Source of the DNA: Luteimonas rhizosphaerae
GTDB taxonomy: Bacteria > Pseudomonadota > Gammaproteobacteria > Xanthomonadales > Xanthomonadaceae
Direction of reading: 5' to 3'
Length of the DNA stretch: 64,000 nt
Assembly (NCBI RefSeq): GCF_002849595.1
Contig: NZ_NRQR01000024.1
Location: forward strand, 1 to 64,000
In this document: positions 12,205 to 20,966 of the stretch, one piece after another
How positions within the stretch are numbered: the stretch's first letter is position 1
Layout: the number at the start of each line of letters is the position of its first letter
Program-made: the position numbers and the translations under genes
The notes under the pieces: model-generated
The model's database searches: none
What the model saw: only the letters and a program-made list of their open reading frames with translations
What the model was told of the DNA's origin: nothing

Positions 12205-13173
12205 ATGGCACCCAAGTCCCCGCCCGAGCTGCGTTTTCCCTACAAGGCCGACCGCCTGAAGCCGCTCCGCGCGTTCTGCCAGACCACGCGACTGGGTTCA
12301 GTCTCGCGGGCGGCCGAGGCGCTCTATGTCAGCCAGCCGGCCATCACGCTGCAGTTGCAGGCGCTGGAACGTGAGCTGGGTGTCAGGCTGCTCGAGCGCA
12401 GCGGACGTCGCCTGGTCCCGACCCGAGAGGGCGAAGTGCTCTACGACCTGGCGGTGCCGCTGGTGGAGGCGCTCGACGGGCTTCCCGCCGCGTTCCGCCG
12501 CGGCCTCGACGGGCTTGATGCCGGCGAGCTCAACATCGCCGCCAACAGTTCGACGATCCTGTATCTGTTGCCGAAGATCGTCGAGAATTTCAGACGTTCG
12601 CACCCGGATGTGCGCCTGGTGCTGCACGATGCGATCACCGCGGACGGCACCGACCTGCTGCGCGCGGACGCCGTCGATCTGGTCGTCGGCTCGATGGTCG
12701 ACGTGCCCGGCGACCTCGGCTATGCGCCGGTCTACCGCTTCGATCCGATCCTCATCACGCCGCGCGACCATCCGCTGACCCGGGTGCCGACGCTGACCCT
12801 GCAGGCGCTGGCCCAGTACGGCCTGATCCTGCCGCCGAAGCGCCAGATCACCTACCGCCTCGTCGACCAGGTCTTCCAGCAGGCGCGCGTGCCCTACACG
12901 GTGGCGCTGGAGGTCGGCGGCTGGGAGGTCATCAAGCGCTACGTCGCGATGGACATGGGCATCTCGATCGTCAGCTCGATCTGCCTGGATGCCAGCGATG
13001 CGTCGCGGCTGGCGACGCGGCCGGTGTCGGACTGGTTCCCGGCGCGCAGTTACGGCGTGGTGGTGCGCAAGGGCAAGGTGCTGTCGCCGCAGGCACGCGC
13101 CTTCATCGAGCTGATCCAGCCGGAACTGTTCGTCCGCCGCGACGACCAGAGCAGCGGCCATTCGGAACGCTGA
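12205..13173 (+). CDS. LysR-family regulator divergent from aceBA
   Basis: 322 residues. A winged helix-turn-helix lies at about 23-80 (RAFCQTTRLGSVSRAAEALYVSQPAITLQLQALE), then the periplasmic-binding-like effector domain (ELNIAANSSTILYLLPKIVENF). The N-terminus is extended by 15 basic/proline residues relative to most LysR proteins. Divergence from aceB with shared operator-like sites points to regulation of the glyoxylate shunt, a context inference. The effector is unknown. Confidence 0.88.
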   Translation: MAPKSPPELRFPYKADRLKPLRAFCQTTRLGSVSRAAEALYVSQPAITLQLQALERELGVRLLERSGRRLVPTREGEVLYDLAVPLVEALDGLPAAFRRGLDGLDAGELNIAANSSTILYLLPKIVENFRRSHPDVRLVLHDAITADGTDLLRADAVDLVVGSMVDVPGDLGYAPVYRFDPILITPRDHPLTRVPTLTLQALAQYGLILPPKRQITYRLVDQVFQQARVPYTVALEVGGWEVIKRYVAMDMGISIVSSICLDASDASRLATRPVSDWFPARSYGVVVRKGKVLSPQARAFIELIQPELFVRRDDQSSGHSER

Positions 13174-13275
13174 CCCGCGCACACGTAAGCGCGCCGTTGC
13201 CGGCGACACCCTCGCGAGGTCGACGTCGGGCGGCACGCCGTCCCCGCAACGGGCACGGCCGTCCGCCAAGGCGAC

Positions 13276-14328
13276 TCAGCGGCGCGCGGGCACCGTCTCG
13301 TCCTCTTCGGACGCCGGCGCCGGGGTGTCGCGCCGCGAGGCCTTCTCCAGCTCCGCCAAGGCCACCACGCCGGCCGCTTTCGCCGCCATGGCCTTCTGCT
13401 GCACCGAGCACAGGGTCTGCATGTGGTCGGCGTCGAAATTCAGGCGCTCGATCAGGAAGTCGACGAAGGCGCGCACCTTGGGCGAGACCAGGCGGCCACC
13501 GGCGAACACGGCGTTGAAGTCCATCTCGGGCCCGGTCCAGCCGGCCAGCACGCGCTGCACCAGGCCCGCTTCGACCAGCGCCTTGGCCATCACGTCGCCG
13601 GTCAGCAGCAGCCCTTCGCCCTGCAGCACCGCCCAGTTCAGCGCGGAGGGATCGTTGGCGACCAGCTGCGGATTGACCGGGAACTCGCGCAGCGCCTCGC
13701 CATCGGTCAGCGACCAGACGTAGCGGTTCTGCGGATTGCGGCTCTTGCGCATCACGAGCGTGCGGTGGTGCTGCAGATCGTCGGGATGCAGCGGCTCGCC
13801 GTGCTGGGCGATGTAGCCGGGACTGGCGAAGATCTGCGTGCGCAGGCTGCCGAGCTTGCGCGCGACGAGGTTGGAATCGGGCAGCGTGCCGACGCGCAGC
13901 GCGAGGTCGGCCTCGCCGGCGATCAGGTCCAGCTTCTCGTTGCCCAGATGCATGTCCAGCGAGATTTCCGGGTACTGCGCCTGGAAATCGCCGAGCAGCG
14001 GCGCGATCCAGGTGATGCCTATCGAATACGGGACAGTGAAGCGCAGCCAGCCGCGCGGCCCCGACTGCAGCTGGCCGACGGCGCTCTCGGCCTCGTCCAG
14101 TTCTCGCGCGATGCGCTGGCAATGCTCGTGGTAGACGCTGCCGGCCTCGGTCAGGCCGAGGCGGCGCGTGGTCCGGTGCAGCAGCCGCGCGCCGAGGCGC
14201 TGTTCGAGCTCCTGCACCTTGCGGCTGACCGTGGTCTTCGGCAGACCCAGCGCGTTGGCCGCGGCGATGAAACTGCCCTGCTCGACGACCTTGACGAAGA
14301 TCAGGGTGTCGTTGAGATCGTGTGCCAT
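13276..14328 (-). CDS. LysR-family regulator divergent from the RND efflux operon
   Basis: 350 residues; HTH near 5-62 (DTLIFVKVVEQGSFIAAANALGLPKTTVSRKVQELE), then a substrate domain of the CrgA/AphB-like type. It ends with an unusual Ala/Glu tail. By analogy with MexT, the LysR regulator beside MexEF-OprN, it is the likely local regulator of the efflux operon on the other strand. The promoter region between them has two dyads, described separately. Confidence 0.88.
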   Translation of the reverse strand: MAHDLNDTLIFVKVVEQGSFIAAANALGLPKTTVSRKVQELEQRLGARLLHRTTRRLGLTEAGSVYHEHCQRIARELDEAESAVGQLQSGPRGWLRFTVPYSIGITWIAPLLGDFQAQYPEISLDMHLGNEKLDLIAGEADLALRVGTLPDSNLVARKLGSLRTQIFASPGYIAQHGEPLHPDDLQHHRTLVMRKSRNPQNRYVWSLTDGEALREFPVNPQLVANDPSALNWAVLQGEGLLLTGDVMAKALVEAGLVQRVLAGWTGPEMDFNAVFAGGRLVSPKVRAFVDFLIERLNFDADHMQTLCSVQQKAMAAKAAGVVALAELEKASRRDTPAPASEEDETVPARR

Positions 14329-14356
14329 GAGGTGCCTCGGGGGATTGGACCGGTCG

Positions 14357-14395
14357 AGGGATAATTATTCCCTGGAAATCGGACTAATCAAGTCC
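14357..14395. promoter_or_regulatory. Two dyads between the LysR gene and the efflux operon
   Basis: AGGGATAATTATTCCCT (14357-14373; 5-bp arms round an AT core that is itself palindromic) and GGACT-AATCA-AGTCC (14381-14395) lie in tandem in the divergent spacer, 29 bases upstream of the LysR ATG. Closely spaced AT-rich dyads like these are the usual form of LysR recognition and activation sites. Confidence 0.45.
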
Positions 14396-14442
14396 TGTTC
14401 CCGCGCCTAAGGTAAGCGTCCTCCCCCCACAGGACGCTCCGC

Positions 14443-14700
14443 ATGTCGCAGTCGCCCGTGCTGACCTACCGCCGCAACGCCGCCCCGTCCACCCCGGCGC
14501 GCAGCCGCGGCAAGGCGCTTGAAATTCCGCCGAATCAATCGTCTAGCGCCGCCGTAGGTGCCCGTCGGCAGGCGCGTGGCGGTGCGTTCGCATGGGGCTG
14601 GCTGACCGCCCTGTTGCCCCGCTCCACCCCCGCCACGACAGCCGGCGCCCGGTCCGGCCACGGGGTTTCGGGAAACAAAATCCCGAGGACGGGACAATGA
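14443..14700 (+). CDS. Small hypothetical leader gene of the efflux operon
   Basis: An 85-residue frame whose stop overlaps the next gene's start (ATGA), so translation may be coupled. The first 27 codons have the strong G/C third-position bias of real genes; the rest does not, and the protein is basic with no known domain. It could be a small real gene, a decayed one, or an upstream ORF that controls the operon. A hairpin (TCGGGA-N7-TCCCGA, 14668-14686) sits just before the Shine-Dalgarno of the next gene. Confidence 0.35.
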   Translation: MSQSPVLTYRRNAAPSTPARSRGKALEIPPNQSSSAAVGARRQARGGAFAWGWLTALLPRSTPATTAGARSGHGVSGNKIPRTGQ

Positions 14701-15548
14701 GAGGCCCCTTGCTGGTGCTGGGTGCCACCGGTGCGATCGGCAGCGCCGTCGTGGCGAGCGCGCTGCAGGCCGGCGCTCCCGTGATTGCGGTGGCCCGCGA
14801 CGCGGACCGGCTCGACGCCCTGCGCGACCGGCATCCGGGCGCCGCGTTGACCACGCTGGCCGCCACCGTGGCCAGCGATGCCGACGCCGCGACGCTCGCC
14901 GCGCAGCTGGCCGCGTTGCCGGGGCCCGCGTTGTCCGGCGCGATCGCGGCCATCCGCGGCAGCGCCGAGCGCGGCCGTCTGCTCGATGCGCCCGCCGACT
15001 TCCTGCGCCGGCGTCTCGACGAGGACCTGCTGCCGCATCTGTTCATCGCCCGCCACCTGCTGCCGCTGCTGGCCCCGCAGCCGCGCAGCGGTTACGTGCT
15101 GGTCGGCGGCCCGGGGGCCGACTATCCCTGGGCCGGCTACGGGCACCACTCGATCGGCGCCGCCGCGCTGCGCATGCTGGCGCGCGTGCTGCACGACGAA
15201 GCCCGCACCCTGCCGGTGCGCGTGCAGATGCTGGCCGTCGATGCGCCGGCGCGCACCACCGAGCACGCCCGCCATGCCTGCAGCCAGTGGCCGGCCGCCC
15301 ATGCGATCGCGCAGGCCGCGCTCGACATGCTCGCGCGTCACGACCTGCCGGCCCAGCCGCTGGTCCGGTTTCCGATCGCCTCCGCGATGCCCGGGCTGAC
15401 GCTGTCGGACGACATCGACATCGCCGAACGCCGCTGTACGCCGGTCCGCCAGACCCGGACCGCCGCCCCGTCCGCCGACGACCTTTCCGCCGCACGCACC
15501 TTGCTGCGCGGCCTCGCCACTTCCGCTTCCGCACAGGACCACCCGTGA
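14697..15548 (+). CDS. Atypical short-chain dehydrogenase-like protein
   Basis: 283 residues. The Rossmann start GATGAIGSAVV at 8-18 matches NAD(P)-binding SDRs. The active-site region reads GYGHHSIGAAAL where YxxxK is expected, so the catalytic Lys is missing. It may bind a nucleotide without normal oxidoreductase activity. The ATG overlaps the upstream small frame by four bases, and its stop overlaps the adaptor start (TGATG). It is therefore a tightly coupled first member of the efflux operon. Confidence 0.7.
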   Translation: MRGPLLVLGATGAIGSAVVASALQAGAPVIAVARDADRLDALRDRHPGAALTTLAATVASDADAATLAAQLAALPGPALSGAIAAIRGSAERGRLLDAPADFLRRRLDEDLLPHLFIARHLLPLLAPQPRSGYVLVGGPGADYPWAGYGHHSIGAAALRMLARVLHDEARTLPVRVQMLAVDAPARTTEHARHACSQWPAAHAIAQAALDMLARHDLPAQPLVRFPIASAMPGLTLSDDIDIAERRCTPVRQTRTAAPSADDLSAARTLLRGLATSASAQDHP

Positions 15549-16738
15549 TGACCCGCTCCCCCCACCCGATGTCCCGCCGCGCGCCCCGTGCGTTGCTCCT
15601 GCTCACCCTGGCCGCGACGATCGCGGTCGTCGTCGCCGGCTGCGACAGCCGCGCCGACGATGCCGCCGCGCCGCCCCCGCCCGAGGTCAGCGTCGCCCCG
15701 GTGCTGACCGAACAGGTCCGCCAGTGGGACGACGCCACCGGTCGCATCTCCGCCGTCGATTCGGTCGAACTGCGGCCGCGCGTCAGCGGTTACGTGCAGC
15801 GCGTCGCGTTCGACGAAGGCGCCGAGGTCGACCAGGGCGACCTGCTGTTCGTCATCGATCCGCGGCCCTATCGCGCGGCACTCGACCAGGCCGAGGCGAA
15901 CCTCGCCCGCGCCCGCGCCGAAGCGCAGCTCGCCGGGACCCAGGACGCGCGTGCCAAGGCCCTGGTCGACGCGCAGGCGATCTCGCGCGACGAGTTCGAA
16001 ACCCGGCGCGCGGCGAGCGCACAGTCCGGCGCCAGCGTGCGCGCCGCGGAAGCGGCCGTCGCCGCGGCACGGCTCGACCTGCAGTTCACCGAAGTCCGCG
16101 CGCCGGTCGCCGGCCGTGCCGGCCGCGCGCTGGTGACCGCCGGCAACCTCGCCCAGGCCGACGCGACCCTGCTGACGACCGTCGTCTCGCAAGACCCGGT
16201 GCACGTGTACTTCGAGACCGACGAACGCGCCTTCCTCGGCTACCAGGCGCAGGCGCGCGCCGGCACCCGCGCCGACGACGGCAATGCGGTGCGCATCGGA
16301 CTCGCCGACGAGACCGGTCATCCGCACGCCGGCATCGTCGACTTCATCGACAACCAGGTCGACCCCGCGACCGGCACGGTCCGCGCCCGCGCGGTGCTGC
16401 CGAATCCGGACCGCGTATTCACCCCGGGCATGTTCGCCCGCGTGCAGCTGGAAGGCGCGGCCGCGGCGCCGGCGATCCTGATCGACGACAAGGCCGTCAT
16501 CACCGACCAGGACCGCAAGTACGTCTACGTCGTGGGCGAGGACAACACCGCGCAGCGCCGCGACGTCGTGCTGGGCCGCATGGTCGAGGACCTGCGTGTC
16601 GTGCAGTCGGGACTCGCGGCCGGCGACCGGGTGATCGTCAACGGCGTGCAGAAGGTCTTCATGCCGGGCATGCCGGTCGCGCCGAAGGCGGTGACCATGC
16701 GCGGTGATACGCCTGCCGACGCCGTGGCGAAGCGCTGA
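15548..16738 (+). CDS. RND efflux periplasmic adaptor (MexE/AcrA type) lipoprotein
   Basis: 396 residues. The lipoprotein signal peptide has Cys32 in VVVAGC; then a barrel-sandwich hybrid (YVQRVAFDEGAEVDQGDLLF), a coiled-coil hairpin rich in Ala/Arg/Glu, the lipoyl return half (APVAGRAGRALVTAGNL) and a C-terminal beta-barrel. It links the inner-membrane pump to the outer-membrane channel. The start codon overlaps the previous stop. A second ATG seven codons on (MSRRAP) gives an equally good signal peptide. Confidence 0.9.
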   Translation: MTRSPHPMSRRAPRALLLLTLAATIAVVVAGCDSRADDAAAPPPPEVSVAPVLTEQVRQWDDATGRISAVDSVELRPRVSGYVQRVAFDEGAEVDQGDLLFVIDPRPYRAALDQAEANLARARAEAQLAGTQDARAKALVDAQAISRDEFETRRAASAQSGASVRAAEAAVAAARLDLQFTEVRAPVAGRAGRALVTAGNLAQADATLLTTVVSQDPVHVYFETDERAFLGYQAQARAGTRADDGNAVRIGLADETGHPHAGIVDFIDNQVDPATGTVRARAVLPNPDRVFTPGMFARVQLEGAAAAPAILIDDKAVITDQDRKYVYVVGEDNTAQRRDVVLGRMVEDLRVVQSGLAAGDRVIVNGVQKVFMPGMPVAPKAVTMRGDTPADAVAKR

Positions 16739-16767
16739 TCGCCGCTGCGCCTCGTCACCCCCGCCAC

Positions 16768-16904
16768 GTCATTCCCGCGCACGCGGGCCGCGCTTTTCGA
16801 CCGCGCTTTCCGCGGGTCATCCAGGGACTTCGATTTCGTCTCACGCCCCTGGATGACCCGCCGCCCGGCTGCTGAAGGACGACGCCCGCCTGCGCGGGGA
16901 TGAC
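16768..16904. repeat. Nested palindromic intergenic repeat (REP/BIME-like)
   Basis: Two pairs of inverted arms lie inside one another: outer arms of 21 bases (16768-16788 and 16884-16904, two mismatches), inner arms GCGGGTCATCCAGGG / CCCTGGATGACCCGC (16812-16826, 16847-16861) exactly complementary. GTCATCCAGGG and GTCATTCCCGCG modules of this kind are dispersed in xanthomonad genomes. It lies between adaptor and pump genes, where a long RNA hairpin could affect mRNA decay or relative expression. Confidence 0.8.
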
Positions 16905-16959
16905 GCGTTCGTTTTCCCGTTCTCTCTGCGGCGCCCCGCCGCCCACAAGGAATTTCCCC

Positions 16960-19900
16960 GTGGACTTCTCCCGCTTCTTCATCGACCGGCCGATCTTCGC
17001 CGCGGTGCTGTCGATCCTGATCTTCGCCGGCGGCCTGATCGCCATCCCGCTGCTGCCGATCGGCGAATATCCCGAGGTCGTGCCGCCCTCGGTGGGCGTG
17101 CGCACCGTGTATCCCGGCGCCAACCCGAAGGTGATCGCCGAAACGGTGGCGACGCCGCTGGAGGAAGCCATCAACGGCGTCGAGGACATGATGTACATCA
17201 AGTCCGTCGCCGGCTCTGACGGCGTGCTGCAGCTCACCGCGACCTTCCGGCCCGGCACCGATGCCGACGAGGCCGCGGTGCGCGTGCAGAACCGCGTGGC
17301 CCAGGCGCTTGCGCGCCTGCCCGAGGACGTGCGACGGCAAGGCGTGACCACGCAGAAGCAGTCGCCGGTGTTCCTGATGGTCGTGCACCTGACCTCCGAG
17401 GACGGCCGCTACGATTCGTTGTACCTGCGCAACTACATGCGCCTGCACGTGCGGGACGAACTGGCCAAGATCACCGGCGTCGGCGATGCGCAGCTGTTCG
17501 GCGGCGGCGACTATGCGATGCGGCTGTGGCTCGATCCCGACCGCATCGCCGCACGCGGCATGACCGCCAGCGACGTGCTGCGTGCGGTGCGCGAGCAGAA
17601 CGTGCAGGTCTCGGCCGGCCAGCTCGGCGCCGAGCCGATGCCCAACGGCAGCGACTTCCTGCTGCCGATCAATGCCAAGGGTCGCCTGGAGAGCGTCGAG
17701 GAGTTCGGCGACATCGTGCTGAAGTCCGGCGACGACGGCGAACTCGTGCGCCTCGCCGACGTCGCGCGCATCGAGCTCGCGGCCGGCGACTACACGCTGC
17801 GCGCGCGCCTCGACGGCAAGAACGCCGCGGCGATCGGCATCTTCCAGGCCCCGGGCGCGAACGCGCTCGAGATCCGCGACGGCGTCGTCGCGAAGATGGA
17901 GGAACTGCGTCCGTCGCTGCCGCCGGGCGTCGAGATCCAGTCGATCTACGACACCACCATCTTCGTGCGCGATTCGATCAAGTCGGTCGTCGTCACCCTG
18001 CTCGAAGCCACGCTGCTGGTGGTGCTGGTGGTGATCCTGTTCCTGCAGACCTGGCGTGCCTCGATCATCCCGCTGCTGGCGGTGCCGGTGTCGGTGGTCG
18101 GCACGTTCGCGGTGCTGTACCTGCTGGGCTATTCGATCAACACGCTGACCCTGTTCGGGCTGGTACTCGCGATCGGCATCGTCGTCGACGACGCGATCGT
18201 CGTGGTGGAGAACGTCGAGCGCCACATCGAACTCGGCGCATCGCCGCTCGAGGCGGCGCACCTGGCGATGAAGGAAGTCTCCGGGCCGATCATCGCGATC
18301 GCGCTGGTGCTGTGCGCGGTGTTCGTGCCGATGGCGTTCCTGACCGGCGTGACCGGCCAGTTCTACAAGCAGTTCGCGGTGACCATCGCGATCTCGACGG
18401 TGATCTCGGCGATCAACTCGCTGACCCTGTCGCCGGCGCTGGCGGCGATCCTGCTGAAGTCGCACGACGCGCCGAAGGATCGCGGCTCGCGCCTGATCGA
18501 CCGTCTGTTCGGCTGGCTGTTCCGTCCGTTCAACCGCTTCTTCAACCGCAGCTCGGCGCGCTACGAGAGCGCGGTGTCGCGCTCGCTGGGCCGACGCGGC
18601 GCGGTGTTCCTGGTGTACGCGGTGCTGCTCGCCGGCGCGGGCCTGATGTTCAAGGCGGTGCCGGCCGGCTTCATCCCGGTGCAGGACAAGCTGTACGTGA
18701 TCGCCGGCGTCAAGATGCCCGAAGGCGCGTCGATCGAACGCACCGACGCGACGCTGAAGAAGATGGCGGCGCTCGCGAGCGAGGTCGACGGCGTCGCCAG
18801 CGAGATCGCGTTCCCGGGCCTCAACCCGCTGCAGTTCACCAACACGCCCAACAACGGCGTGATCTTCTTCACCCTCGATCCCTTCAGCGAGCGCTCGCGC
18901 ACCGCCGAAGAGATCACCGCCGAGCTCAACCAGAAGTTCTCGACCATCCAGGAGGGCTTCACCTTCGCCTTCATGCCGCCGCCGATCCAGGGCCTGGGCA
19001 ACGGCTCGGGCTGGTCGCTGTTCGTCGAGGACCGTACGCGTCTGGGCTATGGCGAACTGCAGAACGCGGTGCAGGCCTTCCAGGGCGCGGCGTCGCAGAC
19101 GCCCGGCATGGGCTTCCCGATCAGCAGCTACCAGGCGAACGTGCCGCAGCTCGACGCCGACGTCGACCGCGAGAAGGCCAAGGCCCAGGGCGTGCCGCTG
19201 ACCGAGCTGTTCGACACGCTGCAGACCTATCTCGGCTCGGCCTACGTCAACGACTTCAACATGTTCGGCCGCACCTGGCAGGTCATCGCCCAGGCCGACG
19301 GGCAGTTCCGCGACGAGGTCTCCGACATCGCCAACCTGCGCACGCGCAACGACGCGGGCGAGATGGTGCCGGTGGGGTCGATGGTCAACGTGCGCCAGAC
19401 CTACGGACCGGACCCGGTGATCCGCTTCAACGGCTACCCGGCCGCCGACCTGCTCGGCGAAGCCGACCCGCGCGTGCTGTCGTCGGGCGAGGCCATGGCC
19501 AAGGTCACCGAACTCGCCGAGCAGGCGCTGCCGGCCGGCATGGGCATCGGCTGGAGCGACCTGAGCTACCAGCAGTCGACCCAGAGCGGCGCGGCGGCGA
19601 TCGTGTTCCCGCTGGCGGTGCTGCTGGCGTTCCTGGTGCTCGCGGCGCTGTACGAAAGCTGGACGCTGCCGCTGGCGGTGATCCTGATCGTGCCGATGAC
19701 CCTGTTGTCGGCGCTGTTCGGCGTGTGGCTGGCGGGAGGCGACAACAACGTGTTCGTGCAGGTGGGTCTCGTCGTGCTGATGGGCCTGGCCTGCAAGAAC
19801 GCGATCCTGATCGTCGAGTTCGCACGCGAGCTGGAACTGCAGGGCAAGGGCATCGTCGAGGCCGCGCTGGAAGCCAGCCGCCTGCGGTTGCGCCCGATCG

Positions 19901-20148
19901 TCATGACCTCGGTCGCGTTCATCGCCGGCACCGTGCCGCTGGTGCTCTCGTCCGGCGCCGGCGCGGAAGTCCGCTCGATCACCGGCATCACGGTGTTCGC
20001 GGGGATGCTGGGCGTCACGGTGTTCGGGCTGTTCCTGACGCCGGTGTTCTACGTCGCGCTGCGCAAGCTCGCCAACCGCAAGCTGGTCTCGCATGGCCCG
20101 GCGCACACCGCGCCGCATGACGCGCTGCCGACCACGCAGCAGTCCTGA
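16960..20148 (+). CDS. RND multidrug efflux pump, MexF type (HAE1 family)
   Basis: 1062 residues, full length. It starts VDFSRFFIDRPIFAAVLSILI, like MexF, from a GTG with AAGGA 8 bases upstream; an in-frame ATG 60 bases earlier lies in the intergenic repeat. The proton-relay pair Asp410-Asp411 sits in TM4 (AIGIVVDDAIVVVENVERH), and the TM10-11 block GLVVLMGLACKNAILIVEFA is intact. It exports drugs by proton antiport with the adaptor upstream. Its channel partner two genes down is broken, so the pump may use another OprN/TolC. Confidence 0.95.
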   Translation: MDFSRFFIDRPIFAAVLSILIFAGGLIAIPLLPIGEYPEVVPPSVGVRTVYPGANPKVIAETVATPLEEAINGVEDMMYIKSVAGSDGVLQLTATFRPGTDADEAAVRVQNRVAQALARLPEDVRRQGVTTQKQSPVFLMVVHLTSEDGRYDSLYLRNYMRLHVRDELAKITGVGDAQLFGGGDYAMRLWLDPDRIAARGMTASDVLRAVREQNVQVSAGQLGAEPMPNGSDFLLPINAKGRLESVEEFGDIVLKSGDDGELVRLADVARIELAAGDYTLRARLDGKNAAAIGIFQAPGANALEIRDGVVAKMEELRPSLPPGVEIQSIYDTTIFVRDSIKSVVVTLLEATLLVVLVVILFLQTWRASIIPLLAVPVSVVGTFAVLYLLGYSINTLTLFGLVLAIGIVVDDAIVVVENVERHIELGASPLEAAHLAMKEVSGPIIAIALVLCAVFVPMAFLTGVTGQFYKQFAVTIAISTVISAINSLTLSPALAAILLKSHDAPKDRGSRLIDRLFGWLFRPFNRFFNRSSARYESAVSRSLGRRGAVFLVYAVLLAGAGLMFKAVPAGFIPVQDKLYVIAGVKMPEGASIERTDATLKKMAALASEVDGVASEIAFPGLNPLQFTNTPNNGVIFFTLDPFSERSRTAEEITAELNQKFSTIQEGFTFAFMPPPIQGLGNGSGWSLFVEDRTRLGYGELQNAVQAFQGAASQTPGMGFPISSYQANVPQLDADVDREKAKAQGVPLTELFDTLQTYLGSAYVNDFNMFGRTWQVIAQADGQFRDEVSDIANLRTRNDAGEMVPVGSMVNVRQTYGPDPVIRFNGYPAADLLGEADPRVLSSGEAMAKVTELAEQALPAGMGIGWSDLSYQQSTQSGAAAIVFPLAVLLAFLVLAALYESWTLPLAVILIVPMTLLSALFGVWLAGGDNNVFVQVGLVVLMGLACKNAILIVEFARELELQGKGIVEAALEASRLRLRPIVMTSVAFIAGTVPLVLSSGAGAEVRSITGITVFAGMLGVTVFGLFLTPVFYVALRKLANRKLVSHGPAHTAPHDALPTTQQS

Positions 20149-20176
20149 CCCTCCCGTTCTTCGACAGGAATTCCCC

Positions 20177-20911
20177 ATGACCACCTCCCCCCGCGTCGCC
20201 CTCGTCACCGGCGCCACCCGTGGCATCGGCCTGGAAACCGTGCGCCAGCTGGCCGAAGCCGGCGTGCACACGCTGCTGGCCGGGCGCGATCGCGACCGCG
20301 CCGTCGCCGCCGCGTCGACGCTGCAGGCCGACGGCCTGCCGGTCGAGGCCATCACGCTCGACGTCACCGATGCCGCGAGCATCGCCGACGCCGCGCGCGA
20401 CATCGAGCAGCGCCACGGTCGCCTCGACATCCTGGTCAACAACGCCGCCATCCTCGCCGACGATCCGCAGCTCGGCGTCGCCGGGCAGTCGCTCGAGGCC
20501 TGGCGCTCGACCTTCGACACCAACGTGTTCGGCCTGATCGCCACGACCCAGGCGCTGTTGCCGCTGCTGCGCAAATCCGAGGCCGGTCGCATCGTCAACG
20601 TGTCCAGCGCGCTGGGGTCGTTGACCCTGCACCAGGACCCCGCATCGCCGGCCTACGCCATCAAGGCCATCCCGTCGTACAACGTGTCCAAGAGCGCCGT
20701 GAATGCATGGACCGTGCACCTGGCGCATGCGCTGCAGGACACCGGCATCCAGGTCAATGCGATCCATCCCGGCGCGGTGAAGACCGACGGCAATCCCAAC
20801 GGCGACCTGCCCGTTGCCGAGGGCGCGAAGACCGGCGTCGCGCTCGCACTTCTCGGCGCCGACGGTCCGACCGGCCGCTTCCTCCACTTCGGCGACGTGC
20901 TGCCGTGGTGA
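20177..20911 (+). CDS. Short-chain dehydrogenase/reductase, tandem copy 1
   Basis: 244 residues, classical SDR: TGATRGIG cofactor motif at 11-18, NNAA, and an active site with Ser (NVSSALGS) and YNVSK. AGGAA lies 6 bases before the ATG. It is 28 bases after the pump gene and closely resembles the next gene, with some 87 bases of identical DNA near the 5' end. SDRs beside MexEF-type pumps may detoxify or reduce reactive pump substrates; this is inference. Confidence 0.9.
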   Translation: MTTSPRVALVTGATRGIGLETVRQLAEAGVHTLLAGRDRDRAVAAASTLQADGLPVEAITLDVTDAASIADAARDIEQRHGRLDILVNNAAILADDPQLGVAGQSLEAWRSTFDTNVFGLIATTQALLPLLRKSEAGRIVNVSSALGSLTLHQDPASPAYAIKAIPSYNVSKSAVNAWTVHLAHALQDTGIQVNAIHPGAVKTDGNPNGDLPVAEGAKTGVALALLGADGPTGRFLHFGDVLPW

Positions 20912-20966
20912 CCCGGCGCGCGACGACAACTCCCCTCTCCGACTTCCCCACCAGGACCCCCTCCCC

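Noticed and set aside
16525-20598. A 1357-codon open frame opposite the RND pump
   Set aside because: It is a mirror of the strongly biased pump gene, His/Arg/Gln-rich, without any known domain.
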